A stretch of DNA of 64,000 bases. It comes from Candidatus Cloacimonas sp. GTDB taxonomy: Bacteria > Cloacimonadota > Cloacimonadia > Cloacimonadales > Cloacimonadaceae. Made by a program: the position numbers and the translations under genes. The notes beneath the pieces are model-generated. The model did no database searches. It was not told where the DNA came from and saw only the letters and a program-made list of their open reading frames with translations. The stretch covers positions 1 to 64,000 of the forward strand of contig JBDKSF010000026.1 of the NCBI GenBank assembly GCA_039680785.1, written 5' to 3'. Shown piece after piece: positions 53,750 through 62,891 of this stretch (its first letter is position 1; every line of letters starts with the position of its first letter).

Positions 53750-56181
53750 TACATAATCTCTGAAAGTATCTGATTCATTGTTGCTTTGGTTTCTGAATCC
53801 TTCATAAAGGATAGAGGGAAACCAAAGATATATACATGACTGTTATTAGAATTTACCTTCCGGAAAGCAACTGTCTTACCATTATATAAATCATACTGTG
53901 CTTGAGTGGGAGGATACACAGAATAATTAGTTGGTTTACAACCAAATGTATAAAGCGGTTCTCCAGTGAAATGGGTATCTTCAAAATAGGATAAGTATCC
54001 CAAACCCTGACGGAGATTAACCATACTATAAAAAGCGGCTTGATCTCCAGTTCCAAATTGAAGATTCATTTCATTATAATTTGTCATTGCTGGAACTGCC
54101 TTCTGGAAGAAAGCTTTTAAATTATTGTTATCAACATAGGAAATTTTGGGTAGATTTTCAAAACCGAGATAGTTAACTAAAGTTGTTCTAACGCCTTGTC
54201 TGGAAATCTCAGTTAAAATTGGGCTTAACCTATGAGTATGAGAAATTACCAAATTTCCACCTCTCATCAAGTATAAACTAATTCCATCTGAATCATACAT
54301 TAAATTACCCGTATCATTTACATTGTCGTTATGGTAGATGATAAGCTTATATTTCTGTAAATCACTGAAAGCTAATGCTCTGCCGCGTGTATCTTCATCA
54401 GGATTAACTTTTCCTTTCAAATGGGGTGTCCGCGAGATAACATCTATTATTCCAGAGTATTCTGATAACATATTTGCATATTTTCCATCTATTTTATCAT
54501 CTGGAGCTTGAGCTGAATCTAAATCATCGTCAATAACAAGAATTCCATTCCGATTGGCTGGTTCAATATAAGGGAACAAATAGAAGGTGAAAACTGCGGG
54601 TGTAGGATCATATTCATTCTGTAAATCTACCACCCTTACTTCAAAAGTATGTTCTCCAGGTTCAGTTCCAACTGGAGCAGGAAGCTGACTGCTCGTTAAG
54701 ACGATAGTTTGTCCTAAAGGTGAATTAGTGGGAAGCCGCAACCATCTTTTACCATCCTGATCTGTAACACCATATTCGCTGAAAGGATAAGGAGGATAAC
54801 TATATGGCTCACCGTCGAACCGAATATCATAAGCGGTTATTTCACTGAAGTAGTTGCTACTTGTTCTGCTGTCTAAAACTACATCTACTTTCTTACCATA
54901 AGGCATAGAATTAAGTTTAGTTGTATCTCCATAATCTGCAGAATTATCGCGAATGTCTCCATATTCACCCCACCAGCCCCAACGGACCCAAAGTTTTATA
55001 TTGGAGGAATATACTGCCGTGTTTCTATGCTCAGTATCCTTAAATAACGGAGTGGCATAATGAATGGAGCCCTGAGTTATAGTTCTCGGTAAAACGGTTA
55101 GTTCAGGTGTTGAATCATCGCCATAATCCTCAAAGTGATTATTGGTAAGAGCATAAGTTTTTGTGGGGTAAATGACAGTGTGAGGTCTGAAACCGGGGCG
55201 AACGCGGAAGTTAATAACCGTATTGGAATCGGGAATAGAAACAACTCCTGCCAGGTCTGTAACGCGAGCAGTTATTCTGGTTTTCTGCGGTAAAGCGACA
55301 CCTGTTTCTTCATTGTAATCATAAGTTAATTGTGGAGTTGTGTGAGCAGTTAAAAGATATTCACTTATCTTTCCGGTTTCATTATCTTCTGCAGTAGTGG
55401 AAAACCAATCTGTTTCGGTTTCCGGTTTAACAACACCCCCGGGGGCTGTAACTTTCATCATTTTAAATTCATATTTATAAGGAGCAGGTGTAATGAACGG
55501 ATCAGTGTCTTTCATCGAAAAGGATAGTTTTAGTCCCGAACCCACTTCTTTGTCATTAGGATTTCCTTTAGTAGTGCTAATTGAGCATTTGGGTCTGTCT
55601 GAATGGGTAGTAAAATTGCGCCAAGCAACTTGCGGTGTAATATCCCCTCTATTGTCAATTGCCACAACTTCGAATCTATTATATTTGTTGATGGGATTTC
55701 CATTCGCGTCAGCAGAAGGGAAATTAATAACTGCATATTTTTGGGAAGTCCAAATAGAACGACGCGCAGCAGGATTATCCAAAGGAATGGTTTGATCAGC
55801 TCCGGACAAATAATGAATAACCCAACCCTTTCCTAAAGGAAGTAAATTATCAGGCGTAAGCTCTCCTGTTGTGTCTATATAGTCATAACCGGGAGTGGGG
55901 ATAGGATTGTTATTTTCGTCCAAAATTCTAAAAGCATAACCTGTTATGATACCGTCAGGATCTGTAGCGTGCCAGTAAATTCGTTGCTGGAAACTATAAA
56001 CTAATGTAGTGTCGTAACCAGCTGTAACATAAGTGCTGTCCCAACCTTCGTAAGATGTTATTTTAATTGTCGGTGGTTGATTAGCAAATCGGTTTCCGGA
56101 TTTACCGCAACCCGATACCAACAGTAAAGTGCATATAGTTAACATAATGATAGATAAGAGTTTTATCCTCTTTACTCGCAT
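53749..56181 (-). CDS. Large surface lipoprotein with Ig-like and GATase-like regions
   Basis: The 810-residue protein (from the ATG at 56181, with GGGAGG 5 bases upstream) has a lipoprotein signal with lipobox VSGC (lipidation near residue 25). The middle has several beta-sandwich segments (PPTIKITSYEGWDSTY, WHATDPDGIITGY, RFEVVAIDNRGDI, TITGY-type strands) typical of exported Ig-like modules. The region from about 545 to 680 (NGILVIDDDLDSAQAPDD, KLIIYHNDNV, LYLMRGGNLVISH) resembles the class I glutamine-amidotransferase or ThuA-like fold, without a visible catalytic Cys. Function unknown. It stands alone in front of folD; an anchored surface or periplasmic role is likely. Confidence 0.75.
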   Translation of the reverse strand: MRVKRIKLLSIIMLTICTLLLVSGCGKSGNRFANQPPTIKITSYEGWDSTYVTAGYDTTLVYSFQQRIYWHATDPDGIITGYAFRILDENNNPIPTPGYDYIDTTGELTPDNLLPLGKGWVIHYLSGADQTIPLDNPAARRSIWTSQKYAVINFPSADANGNPINKYNRFEVVAIDNRGDITPQVAWRNFTTHSDRPKCSISTTKGNPNDKEVGSGLKLSFSMKDTDPFITPAPYKYEFKMMKVTAPGGVVKPETETDWFSTTAEDNETGKISEYLLTAHTTPQLTYDYNEETGVALPQKTRITARVTDLAGVVSIPDSNTVINFRVRPGFRPHTVIYPTKTYALTNNHFEDYGDDSTPELTVLPRTITQGSIHYATPLFKDTEHRNTAVYSSNIKLWVRWGWWGEYGDIRDNSADYGDTTKLNSMPYGKKVDVVLDSRTSSNYFSEITAYDIRFDGEPYSYPPYPFSEYGVTDQDGKRWLRLPTNSPLGQTIVLTSSQLPAPVGTEPGEHTFEVRVVDLQNEYDPTPAVFTFYLFPYIEPANRNGILVIDDDLDSAQAPDDKIDGKYANMLSEYSGIIDVISRTPHLKGKVNPDEDTRGRALAFSDLQKYKLIIYHNDNVNDTGNLMYDSDGISLYLMRGGNLVISHTHRLSPILTEISRQGVRTTLVNYLGFENLPKISYVDNNNLKAFFQKAVPAMTNYNEMNLQFGTGDQAAFYSMVNLRQGLGYLSYFEDTHFTGEPLYTFGCKPTNYSVYPPTQAQYDLYNGKTVAFRKVNSNNSHVYIFGFPLSFMKDSETKATMNQILSEIM

Positions 56182-56215
56182 TATTCCTCCCAAACTTCAT
56201 ATTTAGTATGGTTCA

Positions 56216-57127
56216 TTATTTTTCCTTAAAAATCAAGTCAAGATATTCGTCAATAGTTTTGTGTATATTTCTTTGTTCAAGGCATGCCTTAACCAAATTT
56301 AAAAATAAAACTGAAGTAGTAATTACGCCAATTCCCCCTGGGACAGGAGTTATGCCTAATGCCTTATCCAGGCATAAGTTATAATCAACATCTCCAACAT
56401 AAGCAAGTGCGCCGTTGGGAGATATTATTTCATTAATACCTACATCCAAGATAACTACATTTTCTTTTATCATCGAAGGAGTTACAAAATTTTCCTTCCC
56501 AATGGCTGAAATGAGGATATCTGCATTATGGACAATATCGCTAAGGTTATCTGTTTTACTGTGACACACGGTTACCGTAGCATTTGCAAAGGGTTTTTTC
56601 CACAGTAAAATATTTGCCAAGGGTTTTCCCACTACATTACTGCGTCCTAAAATCACTGTATTTTTACCTTGCGGTTTTATTCCATAATAGAGCATACAAA
56701 AAAGCACCGCAGCTGGCGTGCAAGGTAAAAAACCATCTTCTTCACTGATAATTTTACCCAGATTAAGAGGATGTAAACAATCCAGATCTTTATCCGGATG
56801 GAGGGCAAAATTTATGGTGCTGTCCTTGAGATGCGAGGGCAGTGGTTTTTGTAGCATTATACCGTGAATTTCGGAATCATTATTAGCGGAACTCAAAATA
56901 GCCAACAACTCATTTTCCGTAATATTAGCGGGCAAATTTTGCAGTGTGCAGTTGCAGCCAAGCTTTTTACCACTATTGATGATACTTTGCACATAATAGC
57001 TGGAAGCAGGATCACTGCCTACTTGAATTAGTTGCATATTTGGCTGTAATTCATAATGAGCGATTAGTTCTCGGCATACTTGGTTAATTAGTTTGGCAAC
57101 CGGTTTTCCGGTTAATACTTTTTCCAT
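56216..57127 (-). CDS. folD: FolD methylenetetrahydrofolate dehydrogenase/cyclohydrolase lacking the catalytic Lys
   Basis: The 303-residue protein aligns without gaps to FolD: VGSDPASSYYV, MLQKPLPSHL, HPDKDLDCLHPLNLGKI, GRSNVVGKPLA (NADP site), DVGI and PGGIGVIT. FolD interconverts methylene-, methenyl- and formyl-THF. The lysine that serves cyclohydrolase and helps dehydrogenase (Lys54 in E. coli, in YVASK) is Ile49 here, in YVQSI (codon ATC at 56981-56983). The GFH of KDVDGFHP is CLH. So the fold and cofactor site are kept but the catalytic Lys is not. It precedes the lipoprotein gene and follows ymdB by 6 bases. Confidence 0.9.
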   Translation of the reverse strand: MEKVLTGKPVAKLINQVCRELIAHYELQPNMQLIQVGSDPASSYYVQSIINSGKKLGCNCTLQNLPANITENELLAILSSANNDSEIHGIMLQKPLPSHLKDSTINFALHPDKDLDCLHPLNLGKIISEEDGFLPCTPAAVLFCMLYYGIKPQGKNTVILGRSNVVGKPLANILLWKKPFANATVTVCHSKTDNLSDIVHNADILISAIGKENFVTPSMIKENVVILDVGINEIISPNGALAYVGDVDYNLCLDKALGITPVPGGIGVITTSVLFLNLVKACLEQRNIHKTIDEYLDLIFKEK

Positions 57128-57133
57128 ATATTT

Positions 57134-57943
57134 TTACTCTAAAGTTCTTCTCACGCGGGTTATCTTTGTTGCCAAGCCGGTTTCTGAATTGATTTCCAGA
57201 ACAACGGCATTTACCTGTAAACCACTATCGGAAGATTCATAACGGATGGGAATGGAGGTTCTGAATTTATCAACAATAATTTCTTTTTTAACTCCGATTA
57301 CGCTATCATGAGAGCCAGTCATACCTACATCGGTTATATATGCTGTCCCTGCCGGTAAAATTTCTTCATCGGCTGTTTGAATATGGGTATGAGTTCCTAA
57401 AACAGCGCTTAATTTGCCATCCGCAAACCAACCCATGGCTCTTTTTTCACTGGTCGTTTCAGTATGAAAATCCAGGATAACGGGGAATGGTAATGTATAA
57501 ACGCCTTTCTGTTCACCATCTTCATTATAATTGGTTTTTATGAATTTATCCAATGCATTGAAAGGATTATCACAAGGAGGCATAAGTAACTGACCACAAA
57601 GGCAGATTATACCTAATCGTAGATTACCTTTAACCAAGATCAGAAAAGGATTGCCCGGAGCATACTCAGGATAGTTCAAAGGTTTTACTATTCTATTTTG
57701 ACTGCGGATATATTCAATGGCTTCGTTTCTATCCCAAAGATGATTACCTCCCGTAACGGCATCAATTCCGTAACTGAAAAGCTGGGAAAGTGTTTTTTCC
57801 GTAACTCCTTTTCCATCGGCTATATTCTCACCATTGGCAATGATAAAATCGGGGTTAAATTCTTCTTTGAGAGTAGGAAGAGCCAGCTGAACGGTCTGGC
57901 GACCGGCTTTTCCATATACATCACCAAAGAATAGAACTTTCAT
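57134..57943 (-). CDS. YmdB-family metallophosphodiesterase
   Basis: The 269-residue protein has the calcineurin-like fold of the TIGR00282 group: FFGDVYGKAGRQTV with the first metal Asp, FIIANGENIADGKGVT, and VTGGNHLWDR with the HLWD pair, then DFHTETTSEKRAMGWF and GTHTHIQTADE with metal-binding His residues. YmdB of Bacillus is a cyclic-nucleotide phosphodiesterase needed for biofilm and sporulation switches. The start overlaps the rny stop by one base; rny-ymdB is a widespread pair, so both probably act in RNA or nucleotide signalling. Confidence 0.92.
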   Translation of the reverse strand: MKVLFFGDVYGKAGRQTVQLALPTLKEEFNPDFIIANGENIADGKGVTEKTLSQLFSYGIDAVTGGNHLWDRNEAIEYIRSQNRIVKPLNYPEYAPGNPFLILVKGNLRLGIICLCGQLLMPPCDNPFNALDKFIKTNYNEDGEQKGVYTLPFPVILDFHTETTSEKRAMGWFADGKLSAVLGTHTHIQTADEEILPAGTAYITDVGMTGSHDSVIGVKKEIIVDKFRTSIPIRYESSDSGLQVNAVVLEINSETGLATKITRVRRTLE

Positions 57944-59511
57944 TATTTCGCCATAGCCATTTGTCTGGTTTCTCTGATCACCGTAACTTTAATCTGACCA
58001 GGATATTGAACTTCTTTTTCTATATTGGCGGCAATTTCAGTAGCCAAGAGGGTTGTTTGATTTTCATCTACCAAAGAGGGCTCAACAATTATGCGTAATT
58101 CTCTGCCTGCCTGTATGGCATAGCATTTGCTGACGCCTTCAACATTATTTGCTATTTCTTCCAGCTTGGCTAATCGCTGCATATAGGTCTCCAACATTTC
58201 TCTGCGAGCACCCGGTCTGGCACCTGAAATTGCATCCGAAGCTTGAGTTAAAGCAGCATAAACTGATATGGGTTCAACTTCTTCATGGTGTGCCTCTATA
58301 GCGTTTACGATTATTTTTCCCTCTCCGTTTTTGCGGGCTAAATTGGCTCCGATGATTGCATGGGAGCCGTCAAATTCATGGTCTATGGCTTTTCCGATAT
58401 CATGTAATAGACCTGCCCTACGCGCAAGTTCTTGATCCAAACCAAGTTCAACTGCAAGAATTCCACATATCCAGGCGGATTCTATGGAATGTTGCAATAC
58501 ATTTTGTCCATAGCTGGTGCGATAATGTAAACGTCCCAGAACCTTAATCAGGTTTGGTGATATATTGTGGATGTTAGTTTCCAACACTGCTTTTTCACCT
58601 ATTTTTATTAGGTTTTCTTCCATTTCTTTTGTAGTTTTGGCAACTACTTCTTCAATGCGTCCAGGATGGATTCTGCCATCGGCAATCAGTTTTTCCAAAG
58701 ACAATCTGGCAATTTCTCTTCGGACAGGATCAAAGCAGCTAAGAACTACGGCTTCGGGAGTATCGTCAATAATTAAATCTACCCCTGAGACCTTTTCAAA
58801 AGTTCGGATATTTCTGCCTTCGCGTCCAATTATGCGTCCTTTCATTTCATCTGATGGCAGGGAAACTACTGAGACAGTGGTTTCTGAAACATAATCCACA
58901 GCCATTCTTTGGATGGCAGTGGAAAGAATTTCCGCAGCTTTTTTTCCTGCGTCAAGTTTCAATTGCTCAATAGTGAGACGAGCATCATTAGCTGCTACCT
59001 GTCTTGCTTGTGAAATCAATTCTTCTCGCAAACGGGCAATTGCTTCTTCGCGTGAAAGTCCCGCAATTTCAGCCAATTTGGTTTTTTGTTGAGCGATGAT
59101 TGCCTCAAATTCGTTCTTTTTGTTCAGTATTTCTTCTTCTTTGGCTTTCAATTTCTTTTCTTGTTCTGTGAGGTTGTTTTCTTTTTTATCGAGTGAATCA
59201 AGGCGTTTATCCAAGCTACTTAAGCGTTCGTTATATTTTTTCTCTTGGATGCGCAGTTCTTTTTGGCGTTCCTTAATTTCGTCATCAAGGATGCGTTTTT
59301 GTTTAAACCATTCTTCCCGAGCTTCCAGCAGAGCGGCTTTTTTAGCGTTTTCCGCTTCAATTTTAGCATTTCTTTCCAGTTCTTCGGCTATTTTAGTTGA
59401 TCGGGAGATCAGTTTAAAAGTAGTGTTACGCTTAACTAAATAAATAATAAGTGCGATGGCAAAACCAATTGCCACACCGATTATAAGTGCTATAATAGGA
59501 TCTATAGTCAT
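57943..59511 (-). CDS. rny: Ribonuclease Y
   Basis: The 522-residue protein has an N-terminal membrane helix (residues about 4-24), a long coiled coil (about 40-200, Glu/Lys-rich), a KH domain (GREGRNIRTFEKVSGVDLII in pieces) and the HD domain with GLLHDIGKAIDHE and IVNAIEAHHEE. It is the membrane-bound endonuclease that starts mRNA decay in many bacteria. It is followed by ymdB with a one-base overlap and preceded by the 6S-like RNA. All parts are complete. Confidence 0.95.
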   Translation of the reverse strand: MTIDPIIALIIGVAIGFAIALIIYLVKRNTTFKLISRSTKIAEELERNAKIEAENAKKAALLEAREEWFKQKRILDDEIKERQKELRIQEKKYNERLSSLDKRLDSLDKKENNLTEQEKKLKAKEEEILNKKNEFEAIIAQQKTKLAEIAGLSREEAIARLREELISQARQVAANDARLTIEQLKLDAGKKAAEILSTAIQRMAVDYVSETTVSVVSLPSDEMKGRIIGREGRNIRTFEKVSGVDLIIDDTPEAVVLSCFDPVRREIARLSLEKLIADGRIHPGRIEEVVAKTTKEMEENLIKIGEKAVLETNIHNISPNLIKVLGRLHYRTSYGQNVLQHSIESAWICGILAVELGLDQELARRAGLLHDIGKAIDHEFDGSHAIIGANLARKNGEGKIIVNAIEAHHEEVEPISVYAALTQASDAISGARPGARREMLETYMQRLAKLEEIANNVEGVSKCYAIQAGRELRIIVEPSLVDENQTTLLATEIAANIEKEVQYPGQIKVTVIRETRQMAMAK

Positions 59512-59533
59512 TGTTATTTCCTTATTTTAATCT

Positions 59534-59557
59534 ATTAAACTTTGGCATTAACCAAAG
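59534..59557 (-). terminator. Terminator of the small RNA upstream of rny
   Basis: CTTTGG (59540-59545) and CCAAAG (59552-59557) form a 6-bp stem with a 6-base loop. On the minus strand it is followed by TTTAATAG. It lies between the structured RNA and the rny start, so it could end that RNA as a separate transcript. Confidence 0.55.
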
Positions 59558-59561
59558 CGAA

Positions 59562-59743
59562 TTATTAAAAAGTGCCCGCATGAACCGTGTACGCTTGTCA
59601 TTCGAAAGCCAAGTTTTAAGTGGGAATCTACCTTTTGAGCTTTATGTATCCGGAGCTTGCCGGCGCGCATGCCACTCATGGCTTGAAACCCGATATTTTA
59701 ATAGCTTTTATGCAACCCATATCACGAATTCTGCAGGCATAAT
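59562..59743 (-). ncRNA. ssrS: Structured RNA between zapA and rny, most likely 6S RNA
   Basis: The 180-base gap is not coding but is strongly structured on the minus strand. A closing stem pairs TGCCTGC (59739-59733) with GCGGGCA (59579-59573), and next to it GAATTCGTG pairs with CACGGTTC. Inside are smaller hairpins such as GCCA TGAG TGGC and CCGG CAAGCT CCGG. The long, interrupted double-stranded rod with an open middle is the 6S RNA shape, and 6S RNA lies directly downstream of zapA in many bacteria, and in this zapA-RNA-rny place in Bacteroidota (6S-Flavo type). 6S RNA binds RNA polymerase by mimicking an open promoter. Not confirmed by a covariance model; edges are approximate. Confidence 0.65.
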
Positions 59744-60007
59744 TTAGATCATTATTTTAGATAACATTTGGTTTAGGCGATCCAGTTCGGAGCTTAAATC
59801 ACGATTTTTATCGCCCAGAGTTAATACTTCTTCCTGTTGTTGAAGGCAAATTAAGAGGAGCAGTTTAGTAAAATCCAGATTATCGTAATGTTTGGATAGA
59901 TCATCAATCTGGTTGTTTATTTCTTCGGCAATTTTGCTGGTTCGTTCTGGATTATCGCTTCGCAAACGAAATCTGCGTCCAAATATTTCCACTTCAACCG
60001 ATTGCAT
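59744..60007 (-). CDS. zapA: Cell division protein ZapA
   Basis: Eighty-seven residues of ZapA type: VEVEIFGRRFRLRSDNPER at the start (the IxGxxxxL..d.pe pattern), then a coiled-coil helix (LLLLICLQQQEEVLTLGDKN to RLNQML). It cross-links FtsZ filaments at the division ring. Its start lies one base after the stop of the coiled-coil gene. The region directly after it is the 6S-like RNA, the usual arrangement. Confidence 0.9.
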   Translation of the reverse strand: MQSVEVEIFGRRFRLRSDNPERTSKIAEEINNQIDDLSKHYDNLDFTKLLLLICLQQQEEVLTLGDKNRDLSSELDRLNQMLSKIMI

Positions 60008-60008
60008 A

Positions 60009-60332
60009 TCAGGTCTCTTTATCTACGGTAGGTAATATCCCGTCAATTTTTTTAATTGCACCTTCAGCTAAATTTTCAAAGCCGGCGAGGATTTTTTGCA
60101 GTTCTTTATATCTGTTTTCCAAAGTATTATATTCATCCTGAAGAGTTTTGTATTTCTTTTCTTGTTCGCCGGTTGTTTTGCCGCTAACTTGAATTTGGGC
60201 AATCAGCTGAGAATTTTCTTCAGCTAACAGACGGTTTTTTTCTTCCAGTTCCTCAGCTTTTTGAGTAGCCATAGTATACTGGTCTATCAGTTTTTGTATC
60301 TTGTCTTGCAGGTTTGTAATGTTACTTTCCAT
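60009..60332 (-). CDS. Small coiled-coil protein, possibly ZapB-like
   Basis: The 107 residues are almost all heptad coiled coil (IQKLIDQYTMATQKAEELEE, KNRLLAEENSQLIAQI, YNTLENRYKELQKILAG). No specific family is recognised by sequence. Small coiled-coil proteins next to zapA often take part in cell division (as ZapB does with ZapA), which is the most likely role here. It lies 3 bases after pheT and directly before zapA, so the three are co-transcribed. Confidence 0.72.
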   Translation of the reverse strand: MESNITNLQDKIQKLIDQYTMATQKAEELEEKNRLLAEENSQLIAQIQVSGKTTGEQEKKYKTLQDEYNTLENRYKELQKILAGFENLAEGAIKKIDGILPTVDKET

Positions 60333-60335
60333 TTT

Positions 60336-62891
60336 TTACCTCATAGTTATTTGCCAAGAATCAACGAGCTTTTTGATCACTGAATCAACAAGATAATCTA
60401 CTCGTTCATCTGTCAATGTTTTTTCTTTATCCATTAATTTTAGGCGTAAAGTTAAACTGTGTTTACCTTGGGGAATTTGTTTACCGCGATATTCGTCAAA
60501 GGCAGTAATTTCCGAAATCAGGTTCTGGTCCACTTCCAGAATTGTTTTTTCAATCTCGCTATAGGGAATGTCCTCCGCAATAAGAAAAGAAATATCTCTC
60601 ACAACAGCTGGCAGACGAGGAATATCCTGATATTGGAGATTGAAATTTCGGGTAGCGTCAATAATATTCTCTATGGAAAATTGGATGATCCAGATATCCT
60701 GTTTAAGCTCAATAATATCAATACCGAAATTCTCTGCTATTTGAGGTGTTACTTTTCCGTAGAAAGCAAGCTGATTAGACCCAAAATAATAAGCGGCGCT
60801 TTCAGAAACGGAAAGGAATGGTTGTGTAATGGCTTTAATTTGATATTTTTTCAGATGTAAGAGAGAGAGCAGTTCTTCCACAATGCCTTTCACCCAAAAA
60901 ACAGTTATATTGTTGGCTTTATCTTGCCAGTGTTCTTCCTTATTCAATCCAGTAAGTATGGCAGCCAGATAATAGGATTCACTTGCAAGAGGTTTATTCT
61001 GGAGATAGGTCTTTCCCAGTTCAAAGAGCTTGATATTTTTTTCACCGCGATTCAGATTGTAAGCCAAATTTTGCAAGAGTTGGGGCATAAGTGAAGTCCG
61101 CATTGCACTCTGATTGCTACTTTGTGGATTTTTCAATTTTATCATATCCAGTTCTTGGTCTTCGTCTTTGTAACCCAATTTATACATTAGATCTGCTTCC
61201 GAAAAACTGTAATTTAGGGTCTCATAAAAGCCCCGGGTTACCAGATAATCCACCGCTATATTTTTTATGCGGTAAGAATGACGATCCATAATCCTTTGGG
61301 GAGTAGTTTTCACGGGAACTTTGTCATAGCCGTCCAGACGCGCAATTTCTTCAATAATATCTATTTCGCGTTCCAAATCTACCCGGAAAGGAGGAATTTC
61401 GTAATAGTGAGTATGTTCGCAATCGGGTAATTCCGTAAATTCCGTTTTACCTTGTTTCATTTCTTCGGTGTGATGACAATATAATGTGGTAAGATCGTCT
61501 ATTTTACCAGGTCTCCAGTTTCCGGATTGTAAAAATTTCAGCCCTAAGCGAGTTAAATATTCCTTAATTTTATCTTCTTCCAGTTCATAGCCAATTACTT
61601 TGGCATATCTTTCGGGTCGCACACCCAAAATCAATGGTTTTTGCGGATGAGGAAAACTGTCATACACAACTTCGCAAAGTTCTGCTTTTGCCAATTCACA
61701 AATCAATTGGGTAGCCCTCAAAGACGCATCCGGAGCGGAATATTCACTTAAATGTCGTTCAAAACGATAAGAGGAATCTGAACTCAGCTTATGTCTATAA
61801 GAAGTTCTGCGAATGGAGGCAGGATTAAATGCTGCACTTTCCAAAACAATGCGTTTGGTGCTTTCACTAATGGCTGAAACATCTCCACCCATCACACCCG
61901 CTATGGCAGAGGGTTTAATTCCATCAGCTATAACCAATTCGTCACCTTCCAGTTGAAAGTGTTTTCCGTCCAGAGTTGTAATGGGTTCGCCTTTATATGC
62001 TTTACGGATAACGATTGCAGGTTTTTCGGGTTTATCTGGAAGAGTGGAAAGTTTTTCATAATCAAAACAATGCAAGGGATGGCCATATTCCAGCATAACA
62101 TAATTTGTGATATCTACCAGATTGTTGATGGGTCGCAAACCGGATTTAATAAGTGCACTTTTCATCCAGAGAGGGGACTCTTTCAGTTCTACTTTGTCAA
62201 ATAAGCGGGCAATATAACGCGGACAAAGTTCAGTATCCTCATTAACTAATTCCAGAGGCATTGTTTCTGCTTTGCATTTTGCGGAAGGGATATTGATTTC
62301 CGGTAGTTTTAAGGGTCTATTCAATTTTGCCGATAGATCTCGCGCAATACCTATATAACCAAGTAAATCAGGACGATTGGGAGTTATTTCCAGTTCAAAA
62401 ATTAGATCGGGAAGTTCGTAGAGTTGGTTAACACTTATTCCGATGGGAGTATCCGGATCCAATTCTATTATGCCATTATGATTGTCTGAAATACCTAATT
62501 CTTTTTCGGAGCACAGCATTCCAAAAGAATCAATTCCCTTTATTTTTGCCGTTTGAATAGTTATTTCAGGTAAAATGGAACCCGGTAAAGCGATCACTGT
62601 CATCATCCCTTTTTTACAATTGGGTGCGCCACAAATCACTTGGATATAGCCCTCAATTGTTTTCGGAGTAAAAGGATAATTGCCTATGTCAATCATACAG
62701 CGTTTTAAATGATCTGTTCCCACAACTGCTTCCGCGGAAATTATTTTGGCGCTGAAAACGGTTTCGGGCAAAGCAGGTATATTTTGTTCCGCTTCCACTT
62801 CTATACCCGAAAAAGTAAGCAATTTTTCCAGTTCCTGTTTATCTTCTTGCAGGTCTATATATTTCTTCAGCCAGGAGATAGATATTTTCAT
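60336..62891 (-). CDS. pheT: Phenylalanyl-tRNA synthetase beta subunit
   Basis: An 851-residue PheT: N-terminal tRNA-binding OB domain (about 40-155), the B3/B4 editing region (PLWMKSALIKSGLRPINNLVD, in two parts), the B5 domain, the catalytic-like fold (MRTSLMPQLLQNLAYNLNRG, in parts) and the C-terminal ferredoxin-fold anticodon-binding domain (RLPAVVRDISFLIAED). It starts 4 bases inside pheS. It makes Phe-tRNA together with PheS. Length is slightly above the usual 790-800. Confidence 0.95.
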   Translation of the reverse strand: MKISISWLKKYIDLQEDKQELEKLLTFSGIEVEAEQNIPALPETVFSAKIISAEAVVGTDHLKRCMIDIGNYPFTPKTIEGYIQVICGAPNCKKGMMTVIALPGSILPEITIQTAKIKGIDSFGMLCSEKELGISDNHNGIIELDPDTPIGISVNQLYELPDLIFELEITPNRPDLLGYIGIARDLSAKLNRPLKLPEINIPSAKCKAETMPLELVNEDTELCPRYIARLFDKVELKESPLWMKSALIKSGLRPINNLVDITNYVMLEYGHPLHCFDYEKLSTLPDKPEKPAIVIRKAYKGEPITTLDGKHFQLEGDELVIADGIKPSAIAGVMGGDVSAISESTKRIVLESAAFNPASIRRTSYRHKLSSDSSYRFERHLSEYSAPDASLRATQLICELAKAELCEVVYDSFPHPQKPLILGVRPERYAKVIGYELEEDKIKEYLTRLGLKFLQSGNWRPGKIDDLTTLYCHHTEEMKQGKTEFTELPDCEHTHYYEIPPFRVDLEREIDIIEEIARLDGYDKVPVKTTPQRIMDRHSYRIKNIAVDYLVTRGFYETLNYSFSEADLMYKLGYKDEDQELDMIKLKNPQSSNQSAMRTSLMPQLLQNLAYNLNRGEKNIKLFELGKTYLQNKPLASESYYLAAILTGLNKEEHWQDKANNITVFWVKGIVEELLSLLHLKKYQIKAITQPFLSVSESAAYYFGSNQLAFYGKVTPQIAENFGIDIIELKQDIWIIQFSIENIIDATRNFNLQYQDIPRLPAVVRDISFLIAEDIPYSEIEKTILEVDQNLISEITAFDEYRGKQIPQGKHSLTLRLKLMDKEKTLTDERVDYLVDSVIKKLVDSWQITMR

